From: Frondihabitans australicus
GTDB lineage: Bacteria > Actinomycetota > Actinomycetes > Actinomycetales > Microbacteriaceae
DNA: 64,000 bases
Direction of reading: 5' to 3'
NCBI RefSeq assembly: GCF_003634555.1
Contig: NZ_RBKS01000001.1
Span: 2,852,001 to 2,916,000 of the forward strand
Shown: positions 34,048 to 42,554 of the stretch, in pieces
Layout: each line of letters opens with the position of its first letter
How positions within the stretch are numbered: position 1 is the stretch's first letter
Translations under genes and position numbers: made by a program
The notes under the pieces: model-generated
Database searches by the model: none
Told to the model about the DNA's origin: nothing
What the model saw: the letters and a program-made list of their open reading frames with translations, nothing else

Positions 34048-34781
34048 GCGCCGACCGCTACGCCGACTGGGACGCCGCCTACGTGCTCGGCGCCCTCTCG
34101 CCCGCCGAGCGCCGCGAGTTCGAGCAGCACCTCACCGAGTGCGACGAGTGCTCGGCCGCCGTCACCGCGTTCGCCGCGATGCCCGGCCTGCTGGCCGCAC
34201 TCCCCCGCGACGAGGCCCTGGCGCTCCTCGACGCCGACGACGACACCGAGGCCCAGGGCGCAGGATCCGACATCCCCTCGGGCTGGGCCGCTCCCGTCGC
34301 GGCCGCGCCCGACCTCCTCCCGCGCCTGGCGTCGCGGGCGAGGCGCACCCGCCGTCGGCGTCTCGGCGTCACGATCGCCGGGGCCGCCGCTGCCGCCGCG
34401 CTGGTCGCGGGAGCCATCCTGGTGCCGCCCCTCGTCACCCACCGCTCGCCGACGACGGAGGTGGCGCTCAAGGCCGCGGTGCCGAGCGCCCTCGCCGCGA
34501 CCGTCGACTTCACGACCGAGCACTGGGGCACCAGCATCCGCATGAACTGCGAGTACTACGGCAAGGGCGAGGGCTCCGGATCCGAGACGGGCGACTCGTG
34601 GACGTACGGCCTGTACGTCACCGACCGCAGCGGCACGACGACCCGCGTCTCGACGTGGACCACGGGCCCCGGCTCGGACGTCGTCACGACCGGGTCGATC
34701 GACACGTCGCTGTCGCAGCTGACCCGGGTCGAGGTGCGCAGCGAGGCGAGCGGTGCGGTGCTGCTCTCGCGTCGCCTCTAG
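34044..34781 (+). CDS. rslA: Zinc-binding anti-sigma factor (RslA-like)
   Basis: 245 aa. N-terminal ZAS domain with WDAAYVLGALSPAERREFEQHL and HLTECDECSAA (HxxxCxxC zinc site, about residues 32-40), then a Pro/Ala linker, one membrane span (about 115-137, VTIAGAAAAAALVAGAILV) and an extracytoplasmic C-terminal domain with one Cys. Mycobacterial RslA holds SigL inactive and releases it on oxidation of the zinc site; the same is expected here. A GGGCGCAGGATCC motif (34256-34268) is in the linker. Confidence 0.88.
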   Translation: MSADRYADWDAAYVLGALSPAERREFEQHLTECDECSAAVTAFAAMPGLLAALPRDEALALLDADDDTEAQGAGSDIPSGWAAPVAAAPDLLPRLASRARRTRRRRLGVTIAGAAAAAALVAGAILVPPLVTHRSPTTEVALKAAVPSALAATVDFTTEHWGTSIRMNCEYYGKGEGSGSETGDSWTYGLYVTDRSGTTTRVSTWTTGPGSDVVTTGSIDTSLSQLTRVEVRSEASGAVLLSRRL

Positions 34782-34796
34782 CGCTGCGGCCCGCCG

Positions 34797-35987
34797 CTAG
34801 TTGAGCCCGGAGACGTACCCGCTGACGACGCCGACGGCGCCGAACACGAGCGTGATGATGCCGATGGCGACCACGGCGATGCCGACCCACATGGGCAGGT
34901 AGCCGCGACCGGAGCGGCGGTGCACCACGACCGAGCGGCCGATGAGGTAGACGAGCGACGCCAGCGGGTTCAGCACGGTGAAGAACGCGAACGCCCAGTG
35001 GAACGGCTTGGCGACGCCGGCACGACCGAGGGCCCGCCAGTCGAAGTAGGCGAGGACGACCGTGATCGCGGCGAGAACCAGGTCGATGACCTGCGAGAGG
35101 CCCTGGCCCCCGGGGAGGCTCACCGTCGTCGTGTTGCCGCTCTGGGCCTGCTCCATCACCTTCTCGATGTACGGGCCGAGGTTCTGGATAGTGATGAGCG
35201 ACACGACGATCGAGACGATCGGCAGGAGCGCGATGACCCAGATCTTCCAGTCGACGACGCGCGCGCCCTCGGGCGCCTTGGGCAGCTCCGTGCGGCCGTA
35301 GGGATAGCCGGGAGCCTGCCCGTAGCCGGCGTAGGGGTTCTGCTGGCCGTACTGGGGCTGCGCGCCGTACGGGGACTGCTGCGCGCCGTAGGGGCTCTGC
35401 TGGGCGCCGTACGGGCTCTGCGCCTGGTCGGAGCCGGTCTGCTGGCCGTAGCGCGTCTGCTGGCCGTAGCCGGACTGCTGCCCGTACGCACCGGAGCTCT
35501 GCCCGTAGCCGTTCTGCCCCTGGCCGGTCTGCTGCCCGTACGGCGTCTGCTGGCCGTAGGGCGTCTGCTGCCCGTACGGCGTCTGCTGGCCGTACGGCGT
35601 GTGCTGCCCGTATCCGGTCTGCTGGCCGTAGGCGCCCGGCTCGGCGGGGCGCGGCTGCTCGGGCTGTGCGATGCGCTCGCCGTACCGCGGGCGGTCGTCG
35701 TCGGCGGCCGGGGTTGCCTGCGAGGAGGGCCTCGCGGGCTCCTGCGCCACCGTGGGCTCGGGCTCGACGGCGCTCGCGGGCGCGGGGACGCTCGCCGGGC
35801 CGGCCTGCGGCTCGGGGGCCGACGCGGCCGCGGGCGCCTGTGAGTGCTGGTGGAGAGGCGCCTGGGGCTCGGGCCCGCGCACGTGCTCGGTCCAGCCTCG
35901 GCCGTCCCACCAGCGGTACCCGGGCTCGCCGGACGGGTTGGGGTACCAGCCGGGCTGCGGCAGGGGTGTTCCGGTCGAGTCGGTCAC
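34797..35987 (-). CDS. DUF2510 membrane protein with Tyr-Gly-Gln repeats
   Basis: 396 aa from GTG 35987. DUF2510 domain at residues about 8-38 (PGWYPNPSGEPGYRWWDGRGWT). A low-complexity region at about 116-215 holds at least ten PYGQQ(T/S)-type hexapeptides plus three SPYGAQQ repeats. Then four or five membrane segments (VIALLPIVSIVVSLITI; VIDLVLAAITVVLAYF; AFAFFTVLNPLASLVYLIG; VGIAVVAIGIITLVFGAVGVV). The Gln/Tyr/Gly-rich segment could phase-separate or mediate polar localisation; that is inference. Similar proteins occur near cell-division functions in actinobacteria, but the role here is unknown. Confidence 0.85.
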   Translation of the reverse strand: MTDSTGTPLPQPGWYPNPSGEPGYRWWDGRGWTEHVRGPEPQAPLHQHSQAPAAASAPEPQAGPASVPAPASAVEPEPTVAQEPARPSSQATPAADDDRPRYGERIAQPEQPRPAEPGAYGQQTGYGQHTPYGQQTPYGQQTPYGQQTPYGQQTGQGQNGYGQSSGAYGQQSGYGQQTRYGQQTGSDQAQSPYGAQQSPYGAQQSPYGAQPQYGQQNPYAGYGQAPGYPYGRTELPKAPEGARVVDWKIWVIALLPIVSIVVSLITIQNLGPYIEKVMEQAQSGNTTTVSLPGGQGLSQVIDLVLAAITVVLAYFDWRALGRAGVAKPFHWAFAFFTVLNPLASLVYLIGRSVVVHRRSGRGYLPMWVGIAVVAIGIITLVFGAVGVVSGYVSGLN

Positions 35988-36102
35988 GGGAGCCTTTCGT
36001 TCTGGCGTGCGGTTCCCGCCCAGCCTAGGTGCGGGATCCTTGCAGCGACCAGAGAACATCGCGCCCGCCCGGGCCCGCAGGCGGGTTCGCAGGGGCGCAG
36101 GA

Positions 36103-36948
36103 TCAGGCGAATGCCTGCCGCCCGATCACCGCGAGCAGGTCGAGCTTCTCGGCCGACGGCGTGCCCGGGGTCGCCGTGAACACGAGCAGCCGCTGCGAGT
36201 CGTCGTTCGGCGTCATGATCTGGCACGTCACCTCGATGAGCCCGAGCTCGGGGTGGACGATCCGCTTGTCCTCGCCGACGCGCTCGGCGACGTCGTGGAG
36301 CTCCCACAGGGTGCGGAACTCGGGGCTGCGGCGGAGGAGGTCGTCCACGATCGCGCGTCCCCGCGGATCCTGCGCCCCTCGCCTGCCCATCGCCAGCCGC
36401 AGGGCCGCGACCTGCGTGCGGCTCTGGTGGTCGTGGTCTTCGGGCGGGTAGACGTCGCGGCCCTCGGGGTGCGTGAACCAGCGGTGCACCTGGCTCCGGT
36501 CGAGGCCCTCGAAGCGGAGGTCGTCGCCGAGCAGCGCCTGGGCGGCGGGGTTCTGCACGAGGGTGGTGCCGAGGTCGTCGATGACCATCGCCGGGGTGTC
36601 GTGCAGTCGGTCCAGGATCCGGAGGAGCGTCGGGTGGACGAGGTCCGTCATGCCCTGCCGATCGGGCGGGTTGTGGCCGGCCAGACGGTAGAGGTGGTCG
36701 CGCTCGTCGAGGGTGAGGCGGAGCGCCCGGGTGAGGGCGGTCAGCATCTGCTCGGACGGCTGCGTGGCGCGCTGCTGCTCGAGGCGGGAGACGTAGTCCA
36801 CGCTCATGCCGGCGAGCATGGCCACCTCTTCGCGGCGGAGGCCGGGGGTGCGACGTCGGGCGCCGTCGCCGAGGCCGACGTCGGAGGGCTGAAGCGCCTC
36901 GCGGCGGCGGCGCAGGAAGTCGGCGAGCTGGGCGCGGTCCATCGGCAT
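36103..36948 (-). CDS. XRE-type regulator with MmyB-like sensor domain
   Basis: 281 aa. Helix-turn-helix at about residues 34-65 (TPGLRREEVAMLAGMSVDYVSRLEQQR), the hallmark of the MmyB/MltR actinobacterial group, followed by LYRLAGHNPP and an MmyB-like PAS-type ligand domain (TPAMVIDDLGTTLVQNPAAQALLGD). Such regulators respond to fatty acyl or aromatic ligands and often sit next to a short-chain dehydrogenase, absent here. ATG 36948 chosen; ATG 36942 is an equally plausible start. Confidence 0.9.
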   Translation of the reverse strand: MPMDRAQLADFLRRRREALQPSDVGLGDGARRRTPGLRREEVAMLAGMSVDYVSRLEQQRATQPSEQMLTALTRALRLTLDERDHLYRLAGHNPPDRQGMTDLVHPTLLRILDRLHDTPAMVIDDLGTTLVQNPAAQALLGDDLRFEGLDRSQVHRWFTHPEGRDVYPPEDHDHQSRTQVAALRLAMGRRGAQDPRGRAIVDDLLRRSPEFRTLWELHDVAERVGEDKRIVHPELGLIEVTCQIMTPNDDSQRLLVFTATPGTPSAEKLDLLAVIGRQAFA

Positions 36949-37011
36949 GCGTCCATGGTGCGCCCCGCGGCCGCCCGCAGCCAGGGATCGTCCGTCCCCG
37001 TCACGCCGCCT

Positions 37012-37101
37012 TGCCGCATTTCGCGACAGATTCCGGCGCGTCGTCACACCCGTTACCGCCGTTCGGCGGTTCGCAGCGCGATTCTGTCGCGAAATGCGGC
37101 A
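37012..37101. repeat. Inverted repeat, family 2, copy B
   Basis: TGCCGCATTTCGCGACAGA (37012-37030) and TCTGTCGCGAAATGCGGCA (37083-37101) are perfect 19-bp arms around a 52-bp centre, which itself contains ACCGCCGTTCGGCGGT. The 309-bp gap between the XRE and glycosyltransferase genes also holds three GGCAACCC repeats (37128-37190) and no convincing gene. Confidence 0.85.
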
Positions 37102-37257
37102 GACCGACACCGCGCGGCAACCCGGGAGCACGGCAACCCGAACCCCGGCGAGTCCCGACGCCGGGCAGGAGCGCCCGCCCCGCCCCCGGCAACCCAAAGC
37201 CGGAAGCGCGAGCGCTCGAGGAGTTGCCGCGCACCGAGGGTGCCGCGCGGCGCGCTG

Positions 37258-38667
37258 TCAGCGGCGGGCCAGTGCCGCCGCCCGGTCGGACTCGGGGATG
37301 AGCCCGGTGCCGTCCCACCGCTGCCGGAGGTAGCGGCCGGGGCCCTTGGCGACGGAGAGCAGCTCGGTCCAGCCGACCTTCGACACGGCCTGCTGCCAGT
37401 CGGTGCCCGAGGCGAGGTGCGCAGGATCCTGCGGCCCGGCTCCGAGCCCGGCAACGGCCTGCGACGGCCCCTGCTCAAGCGTGCCGCCGCGCTTCGCCAG
37501 GAGGCGGCTGACGGCGGAGGGCGTGCGGCCGATGGCGACCTTCATCATCGACGGGCTGAGCGCGACCTTGGTGAGCCAGGCGCCGAGGCCGATGCCGTAG
37601 CCGACGGCCTGGGCGCGGAGGGCGCCGAGGTCGGCACGGTGCCGGTGCCAGACGAGCGCGGAGGGCTCGACGACGAGCGCCGCCCCGGAGAAGATCACGC
37701 GGGTGAAGATGTCGAGGTCCTCGCCGCCGCCGGTGCGGCTGCCGACGCCGAACGCGGTGTCGAAGCCGCCGAGGCGCAGGAGGGTGTCGCGGCGCAGGGC
37801 GAAGTTCGCCCCGGTGCCGTACTCGCCCACCGAGAACGGGAAGGCCGGAAGGTCGGCCGGCGGCTCGGAGAGCCGGAACTCGCGCGCCCGGAGGTTGCGC
37901 GACCAGCTCACCCGGTCGTCGAAGAAGCGCTGCACGGGCGTGCGGAGCTCGCCCGACGGCACGAGGCCGGTGACGCAGGCGACGTCGTCGGCCCGTGCGA
38001 AGCCTGCGACGAGGCCGGTCAGCCAGTCGCGGTCGACGATCACGTCGTCGTCGGTGTAGGCCACGATCTCGCCGGTCGCGGCCAGCAGCCCCGTGTTGCG
38101 GGCCCGCGAGAGGCCGGGCACGGGCTCCGAGACGATGCGCACGCGCGGGTCGGCGAACTCGGTCTCGACGACGACGCGGGTCGCGTCGGTCGCGCCGGCG
38201 TTGTCGACGACCACGACGTCGAACGCCGGGTAGTCGAGCTCCAGGATCGACGCGAGCGCGCCGCGGAGCTGGTCCGCGCGGTCGCGGGTGCAGACGACCA
38301 CGGTCACGGTCGGCAGGATCGGGGGCGCCACCGGGCTCTCCGCACTCGGCAGAGAAGACACCTGCGCGCGGAGGGCGGACACCCCGATCGTGCCGTCGGA
38401 TCCTGCGCCCTGCTCGCCCTCGGCACCCGCCCCGAGCGCACCCGCCCCGAGTGCCGCCTGGACGGGCAGCTCGACGAATCCGCGGACGGCGCGGCCGGAG
38501 CGGACGAGCAGGCGGGCACGGGTGTAGCCCGCGCTGCCCGCCAGCTCGACGGTGTCGCCCGCGAGGGTCTCGACGTCGTGCGCGTCGACGGTGCCGATCC
38601 AGATGGCGCCGGGCCATTCCGGAGCCTGCGCGCTCGACATCGGCCGCTCGAGGCGGAGGGCGATCAT
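37258..38667 (-). CDS. Family-2 glycosyltransferase
   Basis: 469 aa. A 130-residue N-terminal extension precedes the GT-A core, which has VVVCTRDRADQL, VVDNAGATDATRVVV, GLSRARNTGL, YTDDDV (DxD) and GGGEDLDIFTR. No membrane spans. Transfers a sugar from a nucleotide donor, substrate unknown. Third gene of the minus-strand operon 40495 to 37258, starting with ATGA overlap to the upstream gene. The linker encodes an Ala/Gly run around a CGCAGGATC motif. Confidence 0.9.
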   Translation of the reverse strand: MIALRLERPMSSAQAPEWPGAIWIGTVDAHDVETLAGDTVELAGSAGYTRARLLVRSGRAVRGFVELPVQAALGAGALGAGAEGEQGAGSDGTIGVSALRAQVSSLPSAESPVAPPILPTVTVVVCTRDRADQLRGALASILELDYPAFDVVVVDNAGATDATRVVVETEFADPRVRIVSEPVPGLSRARNTGLLAATGEIVAYTDDDVIVDRDWLTGLVAGFARADDVACVTGLVPSGELRTPVQRFFDDRVSWSRNLRAREFRLSEPPADLPAFPFSVGEYGTGANFALRRDTLLRLGGFDTAFGVGSRTGGGEDLDIFTRVIFSGAALVVEPSALVWHRHRADLGALRAQAVGYGIGLGAWLTKVALSPSMMKVAIGRTPSAVSRLLAKRGGTLEQGPSQAVAGLGAGPQDPAHLASGTDWQQAVSKVGWTELLSVAKGPGRYLRQRWDGTGLIPESDRAAALARR

Positions 38668-39662
38668 CGCGCGACCGCCGCCACCCGCTCCATCTGCCGG
38701 GTCACCGAGCCGGCGTCGGACGCCTTCGCGTTCGACACGGCGCCCAGCGCGTAGCCGGCCACCGTCGCGGTGACGGTGAGGGTGATCGCCGCGGCGCGCT
38801 TGATGCCGCCGTGGCGGGCGTCGGCGAGTTCACGGAAGAACGCGGCTGGCAGAACCTTGGTGAGGTACGACGACTCGCTGGCAAGCGAGTCGCCGCGGCC
38901 GAGCGAGCGGGCCAGGACGGCCTTCGACACGCCCTCGTAGAACGAGCGGCGGCGGAGGTAGCCCCAGGTGCCGCGGTCGGCCGACACGCGGTGGTTGACG
39001 AGGGAAAGGGGTTCGTAGAGGATCCGCGCGTTCGGGTCGGCCTGGCGGATGCGGATGCAGAGCTCCGTCTCCTCGCCGCCGAGCGGGATGTTGCCCACGC
39101 GGCCGAGGGTCGACGAGAAGCCGCCCACGGCGAGGATCGTCGCGCGACGGAACGCCATCGAGCAGCCGATCGCGTTGCGCACGTCGGCACGCTCGGTGGG
39201 GAGGCCGCGGTACGAGCAGCCCACGATCCAGAGGAGCTCGTCGGCGTAGAGCTTGGGGCCCTTCGCGTCGGGCCAGACCGGCTCGGCGTGACCGCCGACG
39301 CCCACCACGTAGGGGTCGTCGAACGAGTCGATCATCCAGGTGAGCCAGTCGGCGTCGGCCGTGGCGTCGTCGTCGAGGAACGCGACGATGTCGCCGGTCG
39401 CCGCCGCGACGCCCGTGTTGCGGGCGCCGGAGAGGCCCTGGGCCTCCGAGTTCTCGATAACGACGAGCTCGGGCCAGCGCGCCTTGGCCATGCGGAACAG
39501 CTCGGGCTCGTGGTCGATGACCACGATGACCTCGGTGGTGTTGCTCTGAGTGCGGGCCGACTCGACGGAGTCCTGGAGGTCCTGCCAGCGGCGCTGCGTG
39601 TACGCGCAGACGATGACGCTGACGGTCAGGGTGTCGGTGACCAGGCCGGAGATGCTGGTCAC
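38664..39662 (-). CDS. Family-2 glycosyltransferase
   Basis: 332 aa from GTG 39662 (GTGA overlap with the preceding gene). GT-A core with SVIVCAYTQRRW, GLSGARNTGVAAATGDIVAFLDDDA (DDD metal site), GCSYRGLP, and GGEETELCIRIR. A hydrophobic C-terminal segment (ITLTVTATVAGYALGAVS) may associate with the membrane. Middle gene of three overlapping glycosyltransferase genes. Resembles rhamnosyl- or mycofactocin-type GT2 enzymes only generally. Confidence 0.9.
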   Translation of the reverse strand: MTSISGLVTDTLTVSVIVCAYTQRRWQDLQDSVESARTQSNTTEVIVVIDHEPELFRMAKARWPELVVIENSEAQGLSGARNTGVAAATGDIVAFLDDDATADADWLTWMIDSFDDPYVVGVGGHAEPVWPDAKGPKLYADELLWIVGCSYRGLPTERADVRNAIGCSMAFRRATILAVGGFSSTLGRVGNIPLGGEETELCIRIRQADPNARILYEPLSLVNHRVSADRGTWGYLRRRSFYEGVSKAVLARSLGRGDSLASESSYLTKVLPAAFFRELADARHGGIKRAAAITLTVTATVAGYALGAVSNAKASDAGSVTRQMERVAAVAR

Positions 39663-40495
39663 GCGACTTCCTGCTCGGCGTCGATGCGGATGGGGGCGTT
39701 GACGGCCTCGCCGGTCTGGACGATCGGCTGGCTGCGGACGGCGGCGAGCGCGGCGTTCTCGCGACGCTTCTCGTCGAAGATCGTCTTGAGCACGCGGATG
39801 CCGTCGCTGATGGCGTTGAGGTTCGACTCGCCGTGGATGCGGTTCTTCTCGAACGAGGGCACCTCGTGGACGCGCAGCTTGGCCGCGGCGAAACGGCAGG
39901 TGAGGATCGTCTCGATCTCGAACCCGTCGCCCCACAGCATGCCGCCGTTCGCCGGAGCCGGGAGCGCCGAGTCGAGCAGCTCGATCGCCGGCAGCACGTC
40001 GCGCCAGAAGGCGTTGTAGCCGTAGCAGAGGTCGGAGTACTTGGTGCCGAGGATGATGTTGCAGATCAGGTTGAGGCCGAGGTTGCCGCCCGAGCGGAAC
40101 AGCGTGAGGTCCTCCGAGCCGCCGCCCTTGCGGAAGCGCGAGCCCTTGGCGACGTCGGCGCCCTTCACGAGGGTCTCGACGAACGCGGGGATTTCGGCCG
40201 GGTCGGCCGAGCCGTCGGCGTCGAACATGACGATGATGTCGCCGGTCGCGGCCTCGAAGCCGCAGGCCAGGGCGTTGCCCTTGCCCTTCCGGGTCTGGTG
40301 GACGACCTTGATGCCGGGCAGGACGCGCTGGGCGGTCTCGACGGTGCCGTCGACGGAGTTGCCGTCGACCAGGATGACCTCGTGGACCTGGGGAAGCTGG
40401 GGGAGGATCACCTCGAGGTTCTTGGCCTCATTGCGGGCCGGGACGACGATCGAGATGGTGGGGTTGGACGAGCGCAGGGCAGGACGAAGAGTCAT
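39659..40495 (-). CDS. Family-2 glycosyltransferase (dolichyl-phosphate-mannose synthase-like)
   Basis: 278 aa. SIVVPARNEAKNLEVILPQL, VILVDGNSVDGTVE, MFDADGSADPAEIP (DxD) and YGYNAFWRDV place it near DPM1/GtrB-type enzymes, which load sugars onto polyprenyl phosphate. No C-terminal membrane spans, so it is the soluble form. First gene of the operon. No Shine-Dalgarno precedes the ATG at 40495; the leader is CU/ACCCG-rich. Confidence 0.9.
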   Translation of the reverse strand: MTLRPALRSSNPTISIVVPARNEAKNLEVILPQLPQVHEVILVDGNSVDGTVETAQRVLPGIKVVHQTRKGKGNALACGFEAATGDIIVMFDADGSADPAEIPAFVETLVKGADVAKGSRFRKGGGSEDLTLFRSGGNLGLNLICNIILGTKYSDLCYGYNAFWRDVLPAIELLDSALPAPANGGMLWGDGFEIETILTCRFAAAKLRVHEVPSFEKNRIHGESNLNAISDGIRVLKTIFDEKRRENAALAAVRSQPIVQTGEAVNAPIRIDAEQEVA

Positions 40496-40650
40496 GAGGG
40501 AGTGGCCAATTCGGGTAGGCGGGTGTTTCGGGGCGGGTGTGGTAACTCGGGTGTTGCACCGACGGAGACTCGGGTAGTCGACCGTCGGTCGGGTGTTCCG
40601 GTGTTGGGTTCACCGGGGCTCTTCCACGTTACGACGCGGTTCGGATTCCG
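40496..40650 (-). promoter_or_regulatory. Repeat-rich leader of the glycosyltransferase operon
   Basis: On the minus strand the leader carries seven or so ACCCG or ACACCCG repeats (plus-strand CGGGT at 40512-40607). A hairpin has arms ACCGACGG (40558-40565) and CCGTCGGT (40582-40589) with one ACCCG repeat in its 16-nt loop. The 450-bp gap 40496-40944 contains no gene. Confidence 0.55.
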
Positions 40651-40944
40651 GTTCGTCTCGCTTGGGTGATGCCACCGTAATGCCGCCGCTCGAACGGAGC
40701 GTAACCCCTCGTCCGGGGGCCACCCCCGACCGGCCTCCGGCGTGAAGTCCCCCGTCTCGACACCCCCCGTTTGGGGACCGGCATCGTGTCCCCCTTGTTG
40801 CGGACACAGCCTCGTCCAAGGCGGCGCGTACCCCGACAGCCGCGGCGGCGTCACGCGGCGTCCGACCGACTACTGTGAGATCACGACGACGGCCGTCACG
40901 GCGGCCGGAGAACCGCGTCCGCCCCGACCAACCGAACGGTCCGC

Positions 40945-41073
40945 ATGCCCCCCTCCGATCCGCCGCCCGAGGCTCTCTGCCTGTGCGGGCACGTGAAAGA
41001 GGCCCACGAGCACTATCGGCGGGGCACGGACTGCAGCCTCTGCGACTGCCGGAAGTTCCGCCCGGCACGCTGA
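40945..41073 (+). CDS. 42-aa Cys/His microprotein, probable zinc binder
   Basis: The sequence starts MPPSDPPPEA and then has LCLCGHVKEAHEHYRRG followed by TDCSLCDCRKFRPAR. Potential ligands are Cys12, Cys14, His16, His21, His23, Cys30, Cys33 and Cys35, in a layout (CxCGH...H.H...CxxCxC) seen in small zinc-binding actinobacterial proteins. A TACTGT hexamer (about 40872) lies some 70 bp upstream. No Shine-Dalgarno is obvious. Too small for automatic gene calls, but ligand spacing is non-random. Confidence 0.6.
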   Translation: MPPSDPPPEALCLCGHVKEAHEHYRRGTDCSLCDCRKFRPAR

Positions 41074-41120
41074 CGTCGCCTCGGTCGGTGCCGAGCTCAC
41101 GGTCGCAGGATCAGCCGAAT

Positions 41121-41173
41121 CGTGTCCTCCATAGTGCCGACATGGGCTGTCCCGTGTCCTCCATAGTGCCGAC
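41121..41173. repeat. Two exact 21-bp direct repeats with 11-bp spacer
   Basis: A 21-bp unit (core GTGTCCTCCATAGTGCCGAC) is at 41121-41141 and 41153-41173. It is followed by TTTTTG flanked by GGGGACC and TACCCC (about 41175-41193), and lies in an AT-richer 350-bp stretch before the GH18 gene. Origin unknown: remnant of a mobile element or a regulator site. Confidence 0.8.
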
Positions 41174-41420
41174 TGGGGGACCTTTTTGTACCCCGGAAAC
41201 CATGAGGACCTGGTGAAGGGCCCTGATCGGTCACGCACGAGCCGGACACCCCGCGGACACCTTCACGTCGCGCATTTTGCCCCCCGAAACCGCTCATGCG
41301 CCGACGCAGAATTCACCGCGATTTAACAGCGCCACACCCGAACTGGGGGCACGCCGACGGCCCTGTGACACCCCCTGAGCCGCGGAGGTTCGTCGCGGGC
41401 GGCTTCGCTACCCTCATCGC

Positions 41421-42449
41421 ATGAAGCACCCTCGCTCCCGAGCCGCCCTCGTCGGCGGCCTCGCCGCCGCGGCCATCCTCCTGACCGCAGGATGCACGGC
41501 CGCGACCGGCACGTCGGGTCACGTCGCGACCGTGCCGAAGTCGCTCTCGGTCGAGGGCTATGGCGTGGACGACGCGGCGACCCTCACCGCGCTCGCCCGC
41601 GACAGGTCCGCCCTCGACATCGTCGGCATCTCCGGGGTGAACCTCACGACCGGCGGCGCCGGTGTCGCCGCGTCGTCGCAGGAGGCACTGAAGATCGCCG
41701 CGAAGGCGAAGGCCGACGGCCTGAAGTCGGAACTGCTCGTCACGAACATCGATCAGCAGAAGGGCGACTTCAGCAACGACCTCGTCACGGCGATGCTCGG
41801 CAGCGAGGAGAACCGCTCCTTCGTGATCGCCGGGCTCGCCTCCGAGATCGCGCACGGCGGGTACCACGGGGTCCAGCTCGACTTCGAGTCGATGTCGCAG
41901 GCCGACGAGGCGGGCCTCGTGACCTTCGTCTCCGAGCTGCGGTCGACGCTCCCCTCGACCGCCTCGATCTCGATGACGCTGCCGGCCGTGTCGGCCGCGA
42001 ACCAGTACCCCGCTCAGGGCTTCGACCTCGAGCGGCTCGATCCGCTCGTGTCGCGGTACGTCCTCATGGCGTACGACGAGCACGGCACCGGGTTCTCGCA
42101 GTCGGGCCCGGTCGGCGGACTCCCGTGGATGAAGCAGGCGGTCACGGCGCTCACGGGCGTGGTCGCGGCGAAGAAGATCGACCTCGGCGTCGCAGGCTAC
42201 GGCTATTCGTGGACGACGTCGGGTTCCGGTGGCGTGATCACGACGGCGCAGGCGAGGAAGAAGGCGGGCGGTGCAGCGCGCTGGGTGTCGGCCCAGGGCG
42301 AGTGGACCGCCAAGCTCTCGAACGGAACCATCCTGTGGTGGTCGGACGGCCAGTCGCTCACCGTGCGCTCGAACTACGCGAAGTCGGTCGGGCTGCACGG
42401 CGTGGCCCTGTGGGAGATGTCGTCGGGCGACAGGATCACGCGCGGCTGA
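41421..42449 (+). CDS. GH18-family lipoprotein (glycosyl hydrolase-like)
   Basis: 342 aa. Signal peptide with lipobox LTAGC (about residues 20-25). The TIM-barrel signature GVQLDFESM has the catalytic acid Glu156 after Asp154, matching the shortened DxxDxE motif of spore-cortex hydrolase YaaH-like GH18s, with YVLMAYDEHGTG and GYGYSW as further barrel strands. Likely acts outside the cell on glycans, perhaps peptidoglycan; the substrate is inference. TACCCT lies 6 nt before the ATG (leaderless). Confidence 0.85.
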   Translation: MKHPRSRAALVGGLAAAAILLTAGCTAATGTSGHVATVPKSLSVEGYGVDDAATLTALARDRSALDIVGISGVNLTTGGAGVAASSQEALKIAAKAKADGLKSELLVTNIDQQKGDFSNDLVTAMLGSEENRSFVIAGLASEIAHGGYHGVQLDFESMSQADEAGLVTFVSELRSTLPSTASISMTLPAVSAANQYPAQGFDLERLDPLVSRYVLMAYDEHGTGFSQSGPVGGLPWMKQAVTALTGVVAAKKIDLGVAGYGYSWTTSGSGGVITTAQARKKAGGAARWVSAQGEWTAKLSNGTILWWSDGQSLTVRSNYAKSVGLHGVALWEMSSGDRITRG

Positions 42450-42515
42450 CGCGATCCTGCGCCCCCTTTTCTCGCTCTTGGCGTGTCGCCGCACCGCGTC
42501 GTAGAGTCTCCTCAC

Positions 42516-42531
42516 TCGAACACATGTTCGA
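42516..42531. promoter_or_regulatory. LexA (SOS) box
   Basis: TCGAACACATGTTCGA, a perfect match to the actinobacterial LexA consensus CGAACRNRYGTTYG, with 6-bp palindromic arms, 24 bp before the DUF6504 start codon. Confidence 0.88.
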
Positions 42532-42554
42532 ACGAGAGGAGCGGGGTGGAGACC

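Noticed and set aside
41121-41173. CRISPR array
   Set aside because: Only two units with one 11-bp spacer and no cas genes in the window.
41097-41297. 66-aa minus-strand frame across the 21-bp repeats
   Set aside because: No ribosome site and the repeats give a low-complexity product; non-coding function is more likely.
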